64,000 nucleotides of DNA. Source: Flavobacterium saliperosum. GTDB lineage: Bacteria; Bacteroidota; Bacteroidia; Flavobacteriales; Flavobacteriaceae. The notes under the pieces were generated by a model that ran no database searches, had not been told where the DNA came from, and worked only from the letters and a program-made list of their open reading frames with translations. The DNA lies in the NCBI RefSeq assembly GCF_900100625.1, contig NZ_FMTY01000005.1, positions 124,001 to 188,000 of the forward strand. Reading direction: 5' to 3'. This document shows, one piece after another, positions 51,364 through 59,357 of this stretch; position 1 is the first letter of the stretch, and every line of letters starts with the position of its first letter. Position numbers and translations under genes: made by a program.

Positions 51364-52461
51364 TTACAATTTAACATCCTCAATATCATTCCAATGTTTC
51401 TTATCAACAATTGTTCCTTTGTGTAGCACCACGATACTCGGATTGGCTCTTTCGATGGTTTTTAACGTAGTGGCGTCACAGAAATAGTAATCGAAAGTAA
51501 TGCCGTTTTCTTGTCGGAACTTCGCAATATCTTCAATCGGAGAAGCCGACATTCCAATCACTTTATATCCTTTTTTCTGTGCTTTTTGAGAGAAGGCTTC
51601 CAGTTTGGCTAAACCTTCCGGCTTGGCTTTTTTCAGATCGTAGGAGATCAGCATCACCACTTTTGGTGCATTCAGCATTTCTTCGGTATAATCCTGTCCG
51701 TCCAGTTCAATGGTGAAATCGTGGATTGGAGGGACATAGCCCTGAGAGATTAATTTATCTTCACGACGTACGAATTCCGCACCGGCCGGTAAACTCATCA
51801 GGTCTTTTTCTCCGAAGTTTTGTTCTTTTCCGCCCACTTTATACACGAAATTCATCTCGTAAACCGAACGTGGGGCTCCCTCAGGAAACTCCATTCCTTT
51901 CTGAATATTGGTTCCGATTTTATACGCTCGGAAATCCTTCAAAGGTAAGTGATTCAGTACCCAATAGCCCATGAAAAGGCAAAGCGAATACGAAACAAAA
52001 ACCGTTAAAGCGGCCGGCATAGGTTTTAATAACGAATTGATATGCTTCTGATTAAAAAATAAAATCAGAATGAAGAACAATAATACAATGTCTTTCCAGA
52101 AAGATTCCCAAGGCGTTAATTTCAGTGCATCGCCAAAACATCCGCAATCGGTTACTTTATTGAAGTAAGCCGAATAGAACGTCAGGAACGTGAAGAAAAC
52201 AATCATCAGCAATAAACTCCACATGGTCCATTTCGGTTTGAAACCGATAAGTAAGGCTACACCCAAAACGACTTCAAAAACAACCACAAAAACGGCAATT
52301 GCCAATGCGAAAGGGATAAGCGCGGGCAGATTTAAAACGGCTTCTGAAAAATATTCTTCCAGTTTGAATGAAAATCCGGTAGGGTCATTGAGTTTGATTA
52401 ACCCCGAAATGATGAATAAAACGCCAACAATGATTCTGGATACGTGTACTAAATATTTCAT
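51364..52461 (-). CDS. BT_3928-type DoxX/MauE membrane protein
   Basis: A 365-residue protein. Four helices form a DoxX/MauE-like domain (about 1-130) with RIIVGVLFIISGLIKLNDP and FNKVTDCGCFGDALKLTPWE (possible redox cysteines). After one further helix the C-terminal ~200 residues look like a thioredoxin-like domain. Membrane redox roles are inferred from the fold and from the neighbouring TlpA gene. The arrangement DUF1599, BT_3928-type, TlpA, tpiA is conserved across Bacteroidota from recollection. Confidence 0.85.
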   Translation of the reverse strand: MKYLVHVSRIIVGVLFIISGLIKLNDPTGFSFKLEEYFSEAVLNLPALIPFALAIAVFVVVFEVVLGVALLIGFKPKWTMWSLLLMIVFFTFLTFYSAYFNKVTDCGCFGDALKLTPWESFWKDIVLLFFILILFFNQKHINSLLKPMPAALTVFVSYSLCLFMGYWVLNHLPLKDFRAYKIGTNIQKGMEFPEGAPRSVYEMNFVYKVGGKEQNFGEKDLMSLPAGAEFVRREDKLISQGYVPPIHDFTIELDGQDYTEEMLNAPKVVMLISYDLKKAKPEGLAKLEAFSQKAQKKGYKVIGMSASPIEDIAKFRQENGITFDYYFCDATTLKTIERANPSIVVLHKGTIVDKKHWNDIEDVKL

Positions 52462-52467
52462 TATTAT

Positions 52468-53013
52468 TTATTTTTTATGAAACCCCATTAAAATAAGTGC
52501 AAAAACCGAATAGTTGATCATGTCCTGATAATTGGCATCAATACCTTCGGAAACCAGTGTTTTTCCTTTATTGTTTTCGATTTGCTTTACGCGCAACAGT
52601 TTCTGAAGAATCAAATCGGTAAGCGAACTCACACGCATGTCACGCCAGGCCTCACCATAATCGTGATTTTTGGCTTCCATCAGTGCTTTGGTAATCGCGA
52701 CTTTTTCGTCGTATAACCGAACCGCTGTTTCCCAATCCAAATCCGGTTGATCCACCACGCCCAAATCCAATTGGATTAGCGCCATAATCGAATAATTGAT
52801 GATTCCGATGAATTCTCCGGTTTCGTCTTCGTCTATTTTACGTACTTCATTTTCCTGTAAACTGCGGATGCGTTGGGCTTTGATGAAAATCTGGTCGGTT
52901 AGGGAAGGAAGTCGTAAAATGCGCCATGCACTACCGTAATCCTTCATTTTTTTGCTGTATAAATCGCGGCAAATAGCGATTACTTTATCAAATTCCTGTG
53001 AGGTGTTACTCAT
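52468..53013 (-). CDS. DUF1599 (Nmad1) protein with two repeats
   Basis: A 181-residue cytoplasmic protein in which one domain occurs twice. Residues about 15-80 (KMKDYGSAWRILRLPSLTDQ, INYSIMALIQLDLG) and 108-178 (KNHDYGEAWRDMRVSSLTDL, INYSVFALILMGF) align. Pfam calls the domain nucleotide-modification-associated domain 1. A nucleotide-related role is inferred from that name. It is the first gene of the leftward housekeeping operon, behind the promoter at 53041-53070. Confidence 0.85.
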   Translation of the reverse strand: MSNTSQEFDKVIAICRDLYSKKMKDYGSAWRILRLPSLTDQIFIKAQRIRSLQENEVRKIDEDETGEFIGIINYSIMALIQLDLGVVDQPDLDWETAVRLYDEKVAITKALMEAKNHDYGEAWRDMRVSSLTDLILQKLLRVKQIENNKGKTLVSEGIDANYQDMINYSVFALILMGFHKK

Positions 53014-53020
53014 TTCTGGT

Positions 53021-53028
53021 TATCTTTG
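53021..53028 (+). promoter_or_regulatory. Possible -7 motif of folP
   Basis: TATCTTTG on the plus strand matches TAnnTTTG and lies 90 bases before the folP ATG. It sits next to the divergent promoter at 53041-53070. Confidence 0.35.
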
Positions 53029-53040
53029 TTCTTGAATTTC

Positions 53041-53070
53041 CAAATGTAAAGAATAAAGCTTGAAGTTCAA
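53041..53070 (-). promoter_or_regulatory. Promoter of the DUF1599-to-MscS operon
   Basis: On the minus strand TTG (53070-53068), 19 bases, then TACATTTG, a full TAnnTTTG match. The ATG lies 28 bases downstream. It drives a run of nine closely spaced genes. Confidence 0.65.
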
Positions 53071-53117
53071 AAAAAACACGAACTGTAAAGTACAAATAAT
53101 AAACCAGCGCTGTTCCA

Positions 53118-53945
53118 ATGACAATCAACTGTAAAGGAGAATTAGTCGATTTATCTTCCCCGAAAGTAATGGGGATTCTCAACATCACTCCCGATTCCTT
53201 TTTTGACGGCGGGAAATACAAATCCGATGCCGATTTTCTGAATCAGACCGAAAAAATGCTTTCGGAAGGTGCCTCCTTTATTGATGTTGGTGCGTATTCG
53301 TCCCGACCCAATGCGGTTTTTGTTTCGGAAGAAGACGAAATCAAGCGACTGATTCCAATTTTGGATGTTATCCTGAACCGTTTTCCCAAAGCTGTTTTGT
53401 CGATTGATACGTTCAGAGCAGCGGTTGCCAAAGCAGCAATAGAAAGCGGAGCCGCAATAATCAATGATATTTCCGCCGGAGTATTGGACGATAAAATGCT
53501 GGAAGTAATTGCCGATGCCAACGTGCCGTACATCATGATGCACATGCGCGGGACACCCCAAACCATGACAACACTTACGGAGTATGATGATATCGTAAAG
53601 GAAATGATTCAGTATTTTTCGGAGCGTGTTGCCGCCGCCAGAACCCTTGGTATCAACGATATTATTATCGACCCCGGATTCGGATTTGCCAAGACAACCA
53701 ACCAGAATTATGAGGTGATGCAAAAAATGGAGTTGTTTCAAATGTTGGATTTACCTTTATTATCGGCAATTTCTAGAAAATCGATGATTTATAAAGTATT
53801 GGATACCAACGCGCAGGAAGCCTTAAACGGAACCACTTTTCTGAATACGATTTCGTTGATGAAAGGCGCAAAAATTCTTCGTGTTCACGATGTGAAAGAA
53901 GCGATGGAATGTGTTACATTATTTAAAAAAATTACAAAACCATGA
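53118..53945 (+). CDS. folP: Dihydropteroate synthase
   Basis: A 275-residue enzyme joining 6-hydroxymethyl-dihydropterin pyrophosphate and p-aminobenzoate in folate synthesis; it is the target of sulfonamides. GILNITPDSFFDGG (pterin pocket), SIDTFRA, INDISAG, MHMRGTPQTM, IIDPGFGFAK and AISRKSMI are all present. The downstream lipoprotein gene overlaps by 4 bases. Confidence 0.94.
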   Translation: MTINCKGELVDLSSPKVMGILNITPDSFFDGGKYKSDADFLNQTEKMLSEGASFIDVGAYSSRPNAVFVSEEDEIKRLIPILDVILNRFPKAVLSIDTFRAAVAKAAIESGAAIINDISAGVLDDKMLEVIADANVPYIMMHMRGTPQTMTTLTEYDDIVKEMIQYFSERVAAARTLGINDIIIDPGFGFAKTTNQNYEVMQKMELFQMLDLPLLSAISRKSMIYKVLDTNAQEALNGTTFLNTISLMKGAKILRVHDVKEAMECVTLFKKITKP

Positions 53946-54586
53946 ATAAAGTATTGATGCTTTTTACCGTTTTGGTATTGTTTTCCTGTGGCGAGAAAAA
54001 AGAGATTTTATTGCCGAAAGCGGATGTGACTGTTGTGAAAACGGTTTCGGATATTTCAAAAATTGATTTTTTCTTCAAAATGGAGAAAAACGATACTTTG
54101 GTTGACATTAATAAAAGTACGGTCATTTCCACCACCAATTGGGTTTTTAATGTTGACAAACGTTTGCCGCTGAAAACCATTCTTCCGGAAATTATAAAAC
54201 TTCAGGAAAAAAAGCAGAAAAGAAAGAGCGAAGGGGATGTAAAAAAAGACAATTACTATTCCTATGCCGACAGTATCGGGAAGAATTTAGCGTTTATTCC
54301 GTTTACGAACGTAAGTTATGTTTTGGAAAATCATACGCATGATAAATTGGAGGATGTTTTGGTGATTCAGTTTGATAAAAACAACACAATAGCTTGTAAT
54401 GATGTACCTGTAGAGCGTTCATCCCTTGAAAATTATATCAAGGAGTTTTACAGTGACAAGAAAGTCAAAGTGTATTTGGTGTTTGATAAAAACCTTTCTT
54501 TTGATGACTATCTATCGGATAAAATCCTGTTCACCAAATTATTGTATCCCAATCTGATTTTTGAAGGAAAAGAGTACGTGTTTTAG
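53942..54586 (+). CDS. Lipoprotein of unknown function downstream of folP
   Basis: A 214-residue protein with lipobox LVLFSC (cysteine 16). The mature part has mixed strands and helices, with a Lys-rich middle (EKKQKRKSEGDVKKD) and no known domain. It overlaps folP by 4 bases (ATGA), so it is cotranslated. The family was not recognised. In many Bacteroidota the diadenylate cyclase gene follows folP; this is different. Confidence 0.6.
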   Translation: MNKVLMLFTVLVLFSCGEKKEILLPKADVTVVKTVSDISKIDFFFKMEKNDTLVDINKSTVISTTNWVFNVDKRLPLKTILPEIIKLQEKKQKRKSEGDVKKDNYYSYADSIGKNLAFIPFTNVSYVLENHTHDKLEDVLVIQFDKNNTIACNDVPVERSSLENYIKEFYSDKKVKVYLVFDKNLSFDDYLSDKILFTKLLYPNLIFEGKEYVF

Positions 54587-54629
54587 TAATAATCACAGAG
54601 TTCCGGAGTCTGATTTTTTTCTTTTGATT

Positions 54630-54654
54630 CTGCTGTCTGCTGTCTGCTGTCTGC
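54630..54654. repeat. CTGCTGT heptanucleotide tandem repeat
   Basis: Three and a half uninterrupted copies of CTGCTGT lie between the convergent lipoprotein and rlmH genes. Confidence 0.8.
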
Positions 54655-54661
54655 AACCTGC

Positions 54662-55135
54662 TTACTGATGATGATAAGGTTCATTGCGTAAAATCGTAAA
54701 TCCGCGATAAAGCTGTTCGATAAAAAACAAACGCACCATCTGATGCGAAAAGGTCATCAGCGAAAGCGAAATTTTCCCCTGTGCTTTTTTGTACACTTCT
54801 TCACTGAAACCGTAAGGACCACCGATTACGAAGACCAAGGTTTTCACTCCGGAATTCATTTTTTTCTGCAGTTCTTCGGAAAAACCTACGCTTGAGAAAT
54901 TTTTACCGTTTTCGTCCAGTAAGATTAATTGGTCGGTAGCGGAAAGTTTTGCCAGAATCAGTTCGCCTTCTTTCTCTTTTTGTTGGGCTTCCGACAGGTT
55001 TTTCACGTTTTTAATATCCGGAATAATCTCCAATTCAAACTTGATGTAGAAAGACAATCGTTTGGTGTAATCGTCGATTAAGGTTTGCAGCGCTTTATTG
55101 TCGGTTTTACCGATGGCGAGGAGTTTGATGTTCAT
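54662..55135 (-). CDS. rlmH: 23S rRNA pseudouridine-1915 N3-methyltransferase
   Basis: A 157-residue SPOUT methylase. The knotted SAM site reads FVIGGPYGFSEEV and KISLSLMTFSHQMVRLFFIE. The invariant C-terminus is EQLYRGFTILRNEPYHHQ. It acts on the ribosome as a dimer. Monocistronic, behind a -7 motif at 55154. Confidence 0.95.
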   Translation of the reverse strand: MNIKLLAIGKTDNKALQTLIDDYTKRLSFYIKFELEIIPDIKNVKNLSEAQQKEKEGELILAKLSATDQLILLDENGKNFSSVGFSEELQKKMNSGVKTLVFVIGGPYGFSEEVYKKAQGKISLSLMTFSHQMVRLFFIEQLYRGFTILRNEPYHHQ

Positions 55136-55153
55136 TACTTCGGATTAAAAAAG

Positions 55154-55161
55154 CAAAGATA
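55154..55161 (-). promoter_or_regulatory. -7 promoter motif of rlmH
   Basis: TATCTTTG on the minus strand matches TAnnTTTG, 19 bases before the ATG. Confidence 0.55.
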
Positions 55162-55304
55162 ACAGAAATTTAGATTATGGTTCAGGATGCTTTTTTTAGA
55201 CTGTTTTTGAATTGTATTTGTCATGAAATCAGATGAATATGTTAAAATTTCGACTTTACTTTCAAAACCGTTGCCCCGTAAATCTTCAAATAATCAAAAA
55301 AATG

Positions 55305-55312
55305 TATCTTTG
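55305..55312 (+). promoter_or_regulatory. -7 promoter motif that decides the class V aminotransferase start
   Basis: TATCTTTG matches TAnnTTTG. The in-frame start at 55223 lies upstream of it, so the ATG at 55331 is the real start. Confidence 0.6.
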
Positions 55313-55330
55313 ACCGCAAATGCTTTTGAA

Positions 55331-56818
55331 ATGACTACAACACAAACAACGCAGCTGGAGCAGTATTTTCAGCAATTCAGAAAAAACATCATCGGTATCG
55401 ATCAGGAATTTGATTCGCCTTTCGGAAGAAAGAAAATCATCTATACGGATTGGACCGCTTCAGGTCGTTTGTACCGTCCCATCGAAGAAAAACTGATGAA
55501 TGAATTCGGACCGTTTGTGGCCAATACGCATACTGAAACCACCGTTTCCGGTACGGCTATGACTATGGCTTATCACGAAGCGCGTCACATCATCAAACAC
55601 CACGTGAACAGTAATGAAAATGATGTGTTGATTGTTGATGGAACGGGAATGACAGGCGTAATCAATAAATTTCAACGTATTTTAGGATTGAAAGTGCCTG
55701 AAAATCTTCAGAAATATACTCAGATTCCCGACGAGAAGAAACCGGTTGTTTTTATATCGCATATGGAGCACCATTCCAATCAGACTTCCTGGTTAGAAAC
55801 AATTGCTAAAGTGGAAGTGATTCCGGCTTGCGAAAAAGGCTTGATTTGTCTGGACAGTTTTAAAGTTTTATTAGAGAAATATAAAGATTTTACCTTAAAA
55901 ATAGCTTCCATAACAGCTTGTTCGAATGTAACAGGTATACGAACACCCTATCACGAAGTGGCAAAGCTAATTCACCAATATAACGGCGTTTGTTTTGTGG
56001 ATTTTGCCTGTTCCGGACCGTATGTTAAAATTGATATGCATCCGACAGACAATCCTGAAGGATATCTCGATGCGATTTTCATGTCGCCGCACAAATTTCT
56101 TGGTGGTCCCGGTACTTCGGGAGTGTTGGTTTTCAATAAAAAATTATACAAGAATATGGTTCCCGATCATCCGGGAGGAGGAACAGTAAGCTGGACGAAT
56201 CCTTGGGGCGAGCACAAATATCTGGACAATATCGAAGAGCGTGAAGATGGCGGAACACCTGGATTTCTTCAGGTAATTAAAACTGCTTTGGCCATTCAGT
56301 TAAAAGAGCAAATGGGTATCGACAATATTCTGAAACGCGAACACGAAATTGTGGAATACGTTTTTGATCGTTTAGGGAATGTTCCTAATATCAATATTTT
56401 AGCGGGACAACATCAGGACAGGTTAGGGGTGATTTCGTTTTATATCGACGATTTGCATTTTAACCTTGGCGTGAAATTATTAAACGACCGATTCGGAATC
56501 CAAACGCGTGGCGGGTGCAGTTGTGCCGGTACGTATGGTCACTTTTTATTGCACGTGGATCAGGAAACATCTCATTATCTGACGGATAAAATTACTTCCG
56601 GTGATTTAATGGAAAAGCCGGGATGGATCAGAATGTCGATTCACCCAACGACCACTTCCGCAGAAATCGAATTCGTTTGCGATAGCATCAAAGCCTTGGC
56701 TGAAAACCATGCAGCATGGGCAAAAGACTACGAGTATAATAAATCTTCCAATGAGTTTGTGCATAAAAATGCTTTGCATCAGGAGGCAGCCATGGTGAAG
56801 AAATGGTTTTCCTTATAG
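55331..56818 (+). CDS. Class V aminotransferase / cysteine desulfurase-like PLP enzyme
   Basis: From 55331 (MTTTQTTQLEQYF) it has 495 residues, longer than SufS or IscS (~400). The PLP fold is recognisable: YTDWTASGRLYRP, HMEHHSNQTSWLET, FVDFACSGPYV, the lysine in MSPHKFLGGPGTSG (the PLP anchor) and RGGCSCAGTYGHFLLHV, which contains two cysteines in the position of the desulfurase active site. The substrate is unknown. It may be a selenocysteine-lyase-like or unspecified transferase. The gene stands alone. Confidence 0.82.
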   Translation: MTTTQTTQLEQYFQQFRKNIIGIDQEFDSPFGRKKIIYTDWTASGRLYRPIEEKLMNEFGPFVANTHTETTVSGTAMTMAYHEARHIIKHHVNSNENDVLIVDGTGMTGVINKFQRILGLKVPENLQKYTQIPDEKKPVVFISHMEHHSNQTSWLETIAKVEVIPACEKGLICLDSFKVLLEKYKDFTLKIASITACSNVTGIRTPYHEVAKLIHQYNGVCFVDFACSGPYVKIDMHPTDNPEGYLDAIFMSPHKFLGGPGTSGVLVFNKKLYKNMVPDHPGGGTVSWTNPWGEHKYLDNIEEREDGGTPGFLQVIKTALAIQLKEQMGIDNILKREHEIVEYVFDRLGNVPNINILAGQHQDRLGVISFYIDDLHFNLGVKLLNDRFGIQTRGGCSCAGTYGHFLLHVDQETSHYLTDKITSGDLMEKPGWIRMSIHPTTTSAEIEFVCDSIKALAENHAAWAKDYEYNKSSNEFVHKNALHQEAAMVKKWFSL

Positions 56819-56839
56819 ATGAAAGAATAGTATTCATGA

Positions 56840-56869
56840 AAAAATCCACTTGTTAGTAAGTGGATTTTT
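56840..56869. terminator. Terminator between the aminotransferase and LpxL-type genes
   Basis: AAAAATCCACTT pairs with AAGTGGATTTTT around 6 bases, with U-tracts on both strands. Confidence 0.85.
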
Positions 56870-56892
56870 CTTTTTTATAGCGCTTTGTTTTT

Positions 56893-56927
56893 CTGCCATC
56901 TGCTTTCTGATCACTGCCTAACTGTCT
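56893..56927. repeat. Degenerate CTGNNNN heptads
   Basis: Five consecutive 7-base units of the form CTGNNNN (CTGCCAT, CTGCTTT, CTGATCA, CTGCCTA and a diverged ACTGTCT) run into the 3' end of the LpxL-type gene. Confidence 0.45.
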
Positions 56928-57793
56928 TTAGCGTGTTTCCAGCGTTTGTGTGTCCAAAGATAATATTCCGGTTTTTCAAGAATTTGTTGTTCCACCATTT
57001 TGAAAAACATATCGGTTAATTCATAGTTGGGAACTTCTTTCGGGTTATCCACCATCGGAACAAAAGTGGCCTGGTACATTCCGCGGCCTAATTTTTCGCC
57101 TTTAACAAAAAGTACGTTCATGTCCATTCTTTTGGCAAGCATTTCAGCACCGGTATGCACGGGGACTTCAATTCCCATAAATTTAGTCCAATGGAATGCT
57201 TTGGATGCTTTCGGAGATTGGTCTGCCGCAAATCCGTAAACACCTAAAACCCCTTTTTTATGATTGTCAATCATGACTTTCGTCGTTTCTTTAGTATCGA
57301 TTAATGTGGCGTCAAACTTTCCTCGGATATCACGAACCAATTTGTCAAAGTATTTGTTTCGGATGGTTTTGTAAATCCCGAATCCTTTAAATTTGATGTG
57401 TTTGTTCATAATAAGGAGCCATTCGTAACTCGAATAATGGGCACAGAAAATGGCAATGCTTTTCCCTTTGGCTTCATATTCGTGATACAATTCCATATTG
57501 GTGAATTTAAATCGTTTGTTGATTTCCTTATCCGAAATGGTCATGGTTTTAATCATTTCCAGAAAACCGTCAACCAAATGATGATAGGATTTCTTCTCGA
57601 TAACCAAGCGTTCTTTGTCTGATAAATGGGGGAGTGCCAACGCTAAATTTTGACGCACTACTTTTTTTCTATAACCAATGATATGATACACAAGGACGTA
57701 AATACAATCGGAAACGAAGTATAATAATCGAAAGGGAAGTATTGAAATACACCATAAAACAGGGTATACCAATAGAAAAACGAGTAACTGCAT
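56918..57793 (-). CDS. LpxL-type lipid A acyltransferase
   Basis: A 291-residue inner-membrane protein with an N-terminal helix and the acyltransferase HX4E motif in IFCAHYSSYEWLLI. It also has GVYGFAADQSPK, VPVHTGAEMLAKR and YYLWTHKRWK. It adds a secondary acyl chain to lipid A precursors, completing outer-membrane lipopolysaccharide. Monocistronic behind the -7 motif at 57809. Confidence 0.88.
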   Translation of the reverse strand: MQLLVFLLVYPVLWCISILPFRLLYFVSDCIYVLVYHIIGYRKKVVRQNLALALPHLSDKERLVIEKKSYHHLVDGFLEMIKTMTISDKEINKRFKFTNMELYHEYEAKGKSIAIFCAHYSSYEWLLIMNKHIKFKGFGIYKTIRNKYFDKLVRDIRGKFDATLIDTKETTKVMIDNHKKGVLGVYGFAADQSPKASKAFHWTKFMGIEVPVHTGAEMLAKRMDMNVLFVKGEKLGRGMYQATFVPMVDNPKEVPNYELTDMFFKMVEQQILEKPEYYLWTHKRWKHAKDS

Positions 57794-57808
57794 TTATTTA
57801 AGTTTTTA

Positions 57809-57816
57809 CAAATATA
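57809..57816 (-). promoter_or_regulatory. -7 promoter motif of the LpxL-type gene
   Basis: TATATTTG on the minus strand matches TAnnTTTG, 16 bases before the ATG. Confidence 0.5.
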
Positions 57817-57899
57817 CTTTTAAAACTGATTATTCTTGGATAAAATTAACATTCTGTAAGCAAACAATGGTTATTTTTACACTGATAAAATTCAAAGAT

Positions 57900-58541
57900 A
57901 TGAACCCAGTTTTATTACTGATTATTGCAGTTACGGCTATTATAAGCTACAAAGGTTTTAGTGACGAAGCGTTTTTCCGAAAGTATGAATTCCACATAGG
58001 CAGTATTCGTGCCGGCGAGCATATCCGTATGATTACCTCTGCTTTTCTGCATGGTGATATTGGGCATCTGTTTTTCAATATGCTTACGTTATATTTCTTT
58101 GCACCTGTTGTTATCGGTTCTTTTGGGTCGTTATCGTTTATCATAATCTACTTCGGAAGTTTGATTTTCGGGAGTTTGCTCACCTTGTATTTTCATAAAA
58201 ATGATTATTATTATCGTGCCATTGGCGCATCCGGAGCGGTAACCGGTGTATTGTACTCCGCTATTTTACTCCAACCTGATATGAGTTTGTACCTGTTTTT
58301 CATCCCCATCCCCATTCCGGCCTACCTTTTCGGAATCGGTTATTTGTTGTATTCCATTTACGGAATGAAAGCCAAGAACGATAATATTGGACACACGGCT
58401 CATTTTGGCGGTGCCATTGGCGGGTATATCATTACCATTGCCAAAGTTCCCATGATGCTGACTGATAACACTTTAATGGTTGTTCTACTGGTAATTCCGA
58501 TTATTATCCTGTTTGTTTTATCTAAAATGGGCAAAATATAA
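57900..58541 (+). CDS. Rhomboid-family intramembrane serine protease
   Basis: From the ATG at 57900 (MNPVLLLIIAVTAIISYKGF) it has 213 residues and six or seven helices. The catalytic Ser is in IGASGAVTGVLYSAI, and the catalytic His is in GHTAHFGGAIGGY; FLHGDIGHLFFNMLTLYFF is the typical helix 2. The in-frame start at 57867 lies ahead of a TATTTTTA motif, so it is not used. Natural substrates are unknown. Confidence 0.88.
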   Translation: MNPVLLLIIAVTAIISYKGFSDEAFFRKYEFHIGSIRAGEHIRMITSAFLHGDIGHLFFNMLTLYFFAPVVIGSFGSLSFIIIYFGSLIFGSLLTLYFHKNDYYYRAIGASGAVTGVLYSAILLQPDMSLYLFFIPIPIPAYLFGIGYLLYSIYGMKAKNDNIGHTAHFGGAIGGYIITIAKVPMMLTDNTLMVVLLVIPIIILFVLSKMGKI

Positions 58542-58591
58542 CTGTTTTGGCATTGCTTTTGATTTGTAATAGAAAACTTAATACTTTACAT

Positions 58592-59284
58592 ATGAAAAAG
58601 ATTATTTTACTTGCAGTAACCTTATTTATCACAACATTGTCAAACGCACAAGAGATGAAAAACGTACCTCAGATTGTAGTTTCCGGTGAAGGAAAAATTA
58701 AAGTGACTCCGGATCAGGCAGTTATCAGCGTTGGAGTTGAGAATACCGGCAATGAAGCGGCCGACGTGAAAAAGAAAAATGACGAAGCCATTGACGCTAT
58801 TATCAAATTCATCAAAAAAATGAAAATCGCCACGACAGATTATCAGACACAACGTGTTTCATTGTACAAATCGTACGATTATCAAAAGAAGAAAAACACG
58901 TTTACTGCTTCCCAAAATATTGTAATCCAACTTAAAGATCTGGCAAAATATGATGAACTGATGATGGGCTTGGTGGATTCCGGAGCCAATGTGATTCAGG
59001 GTGTGGATTTCAAATCGTCCAAAGTGGCTCAATATGAAAGTCAGGCGAGAATTCAGGCGGTTCAGAATGCCAAAACAAAGGCTGCAGATTATGCTTCGGC
59101 TTTGAATCAAAAAGTGGGTAAACCGTTATTGGTTTCCGATAATTCAATGACGAACTATCCAAGACCAATATATGCAGCAATGAAAATGGAATCGGATGCC
59201 GGCGGAATATCCAGAGAAACGCTTGCAATCGGTGAAATTGAAGTGATAGCAAATGTTACGATTAACTTTGCGATTGAACAGTAA
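58592..59284 (+). CDS. SIMPL (DUF541) domain protein
   Basis: From the ATG at 58592 it has 230 residues with signal peptide MKKIILLAVTLFITTLSNAQ. The SIMPL/DUF541 domain spans about residues 30-230: ISVGVENTGNEAADVKKKND and TKAADYASALNQKVGK. It is periplasmic or outer-membrane associated. Members are linked to oxidative or membrane stress protection, without a clear mechanism. Its start lies 50 bases behind the rhomboid stop. Confidence 0.85.
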   Translation: MKKIILLAVTLFITTLSNAQEMKNVPQIVVSGEGKIKVTPDQAVISVGVENTGNEAADVKKKNDEAIDAIIKFIKKMKIATTDYQTQRVSLYKSYDYQKKKNTFTASQNIVIQLKDLAKYDELMMGLVDSGANVIQGVDFKSSKVAQYESQARIQAVQNAKTKAADYASALNQKVGKPLLVSDNSMTNYPRPIYAAMKMESDAGGISRETLAIGEIEVIANVTINFAIEQ

Positions 59285-59304
59285 ATTTATTTAGATTCTT
59301 TTGC

Positions 59305-59331
59305 TTGACTCTCAGAATCCAATTACATTTG
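59305..59331 (+). promoter_or_regulatory. Promoter of purC, which decides its start
   Basis: TTG (59305-59307), 16 bases, then TACATTTG (59324-59331), a full TAnnTTTG match. An apparent start at 59301 is therefore upstream of transcription and false. Confidence 0.65.
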
Positions 59332-59357
59332 CACCACTCAACAACAACACAACAATA

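Noticed and set aside
59301-59357. Earlier start for purC at 59301
   Set aside because: It is a TTG codon that lies at or upstream of the promoter elements, so it cannot be in the transcript.
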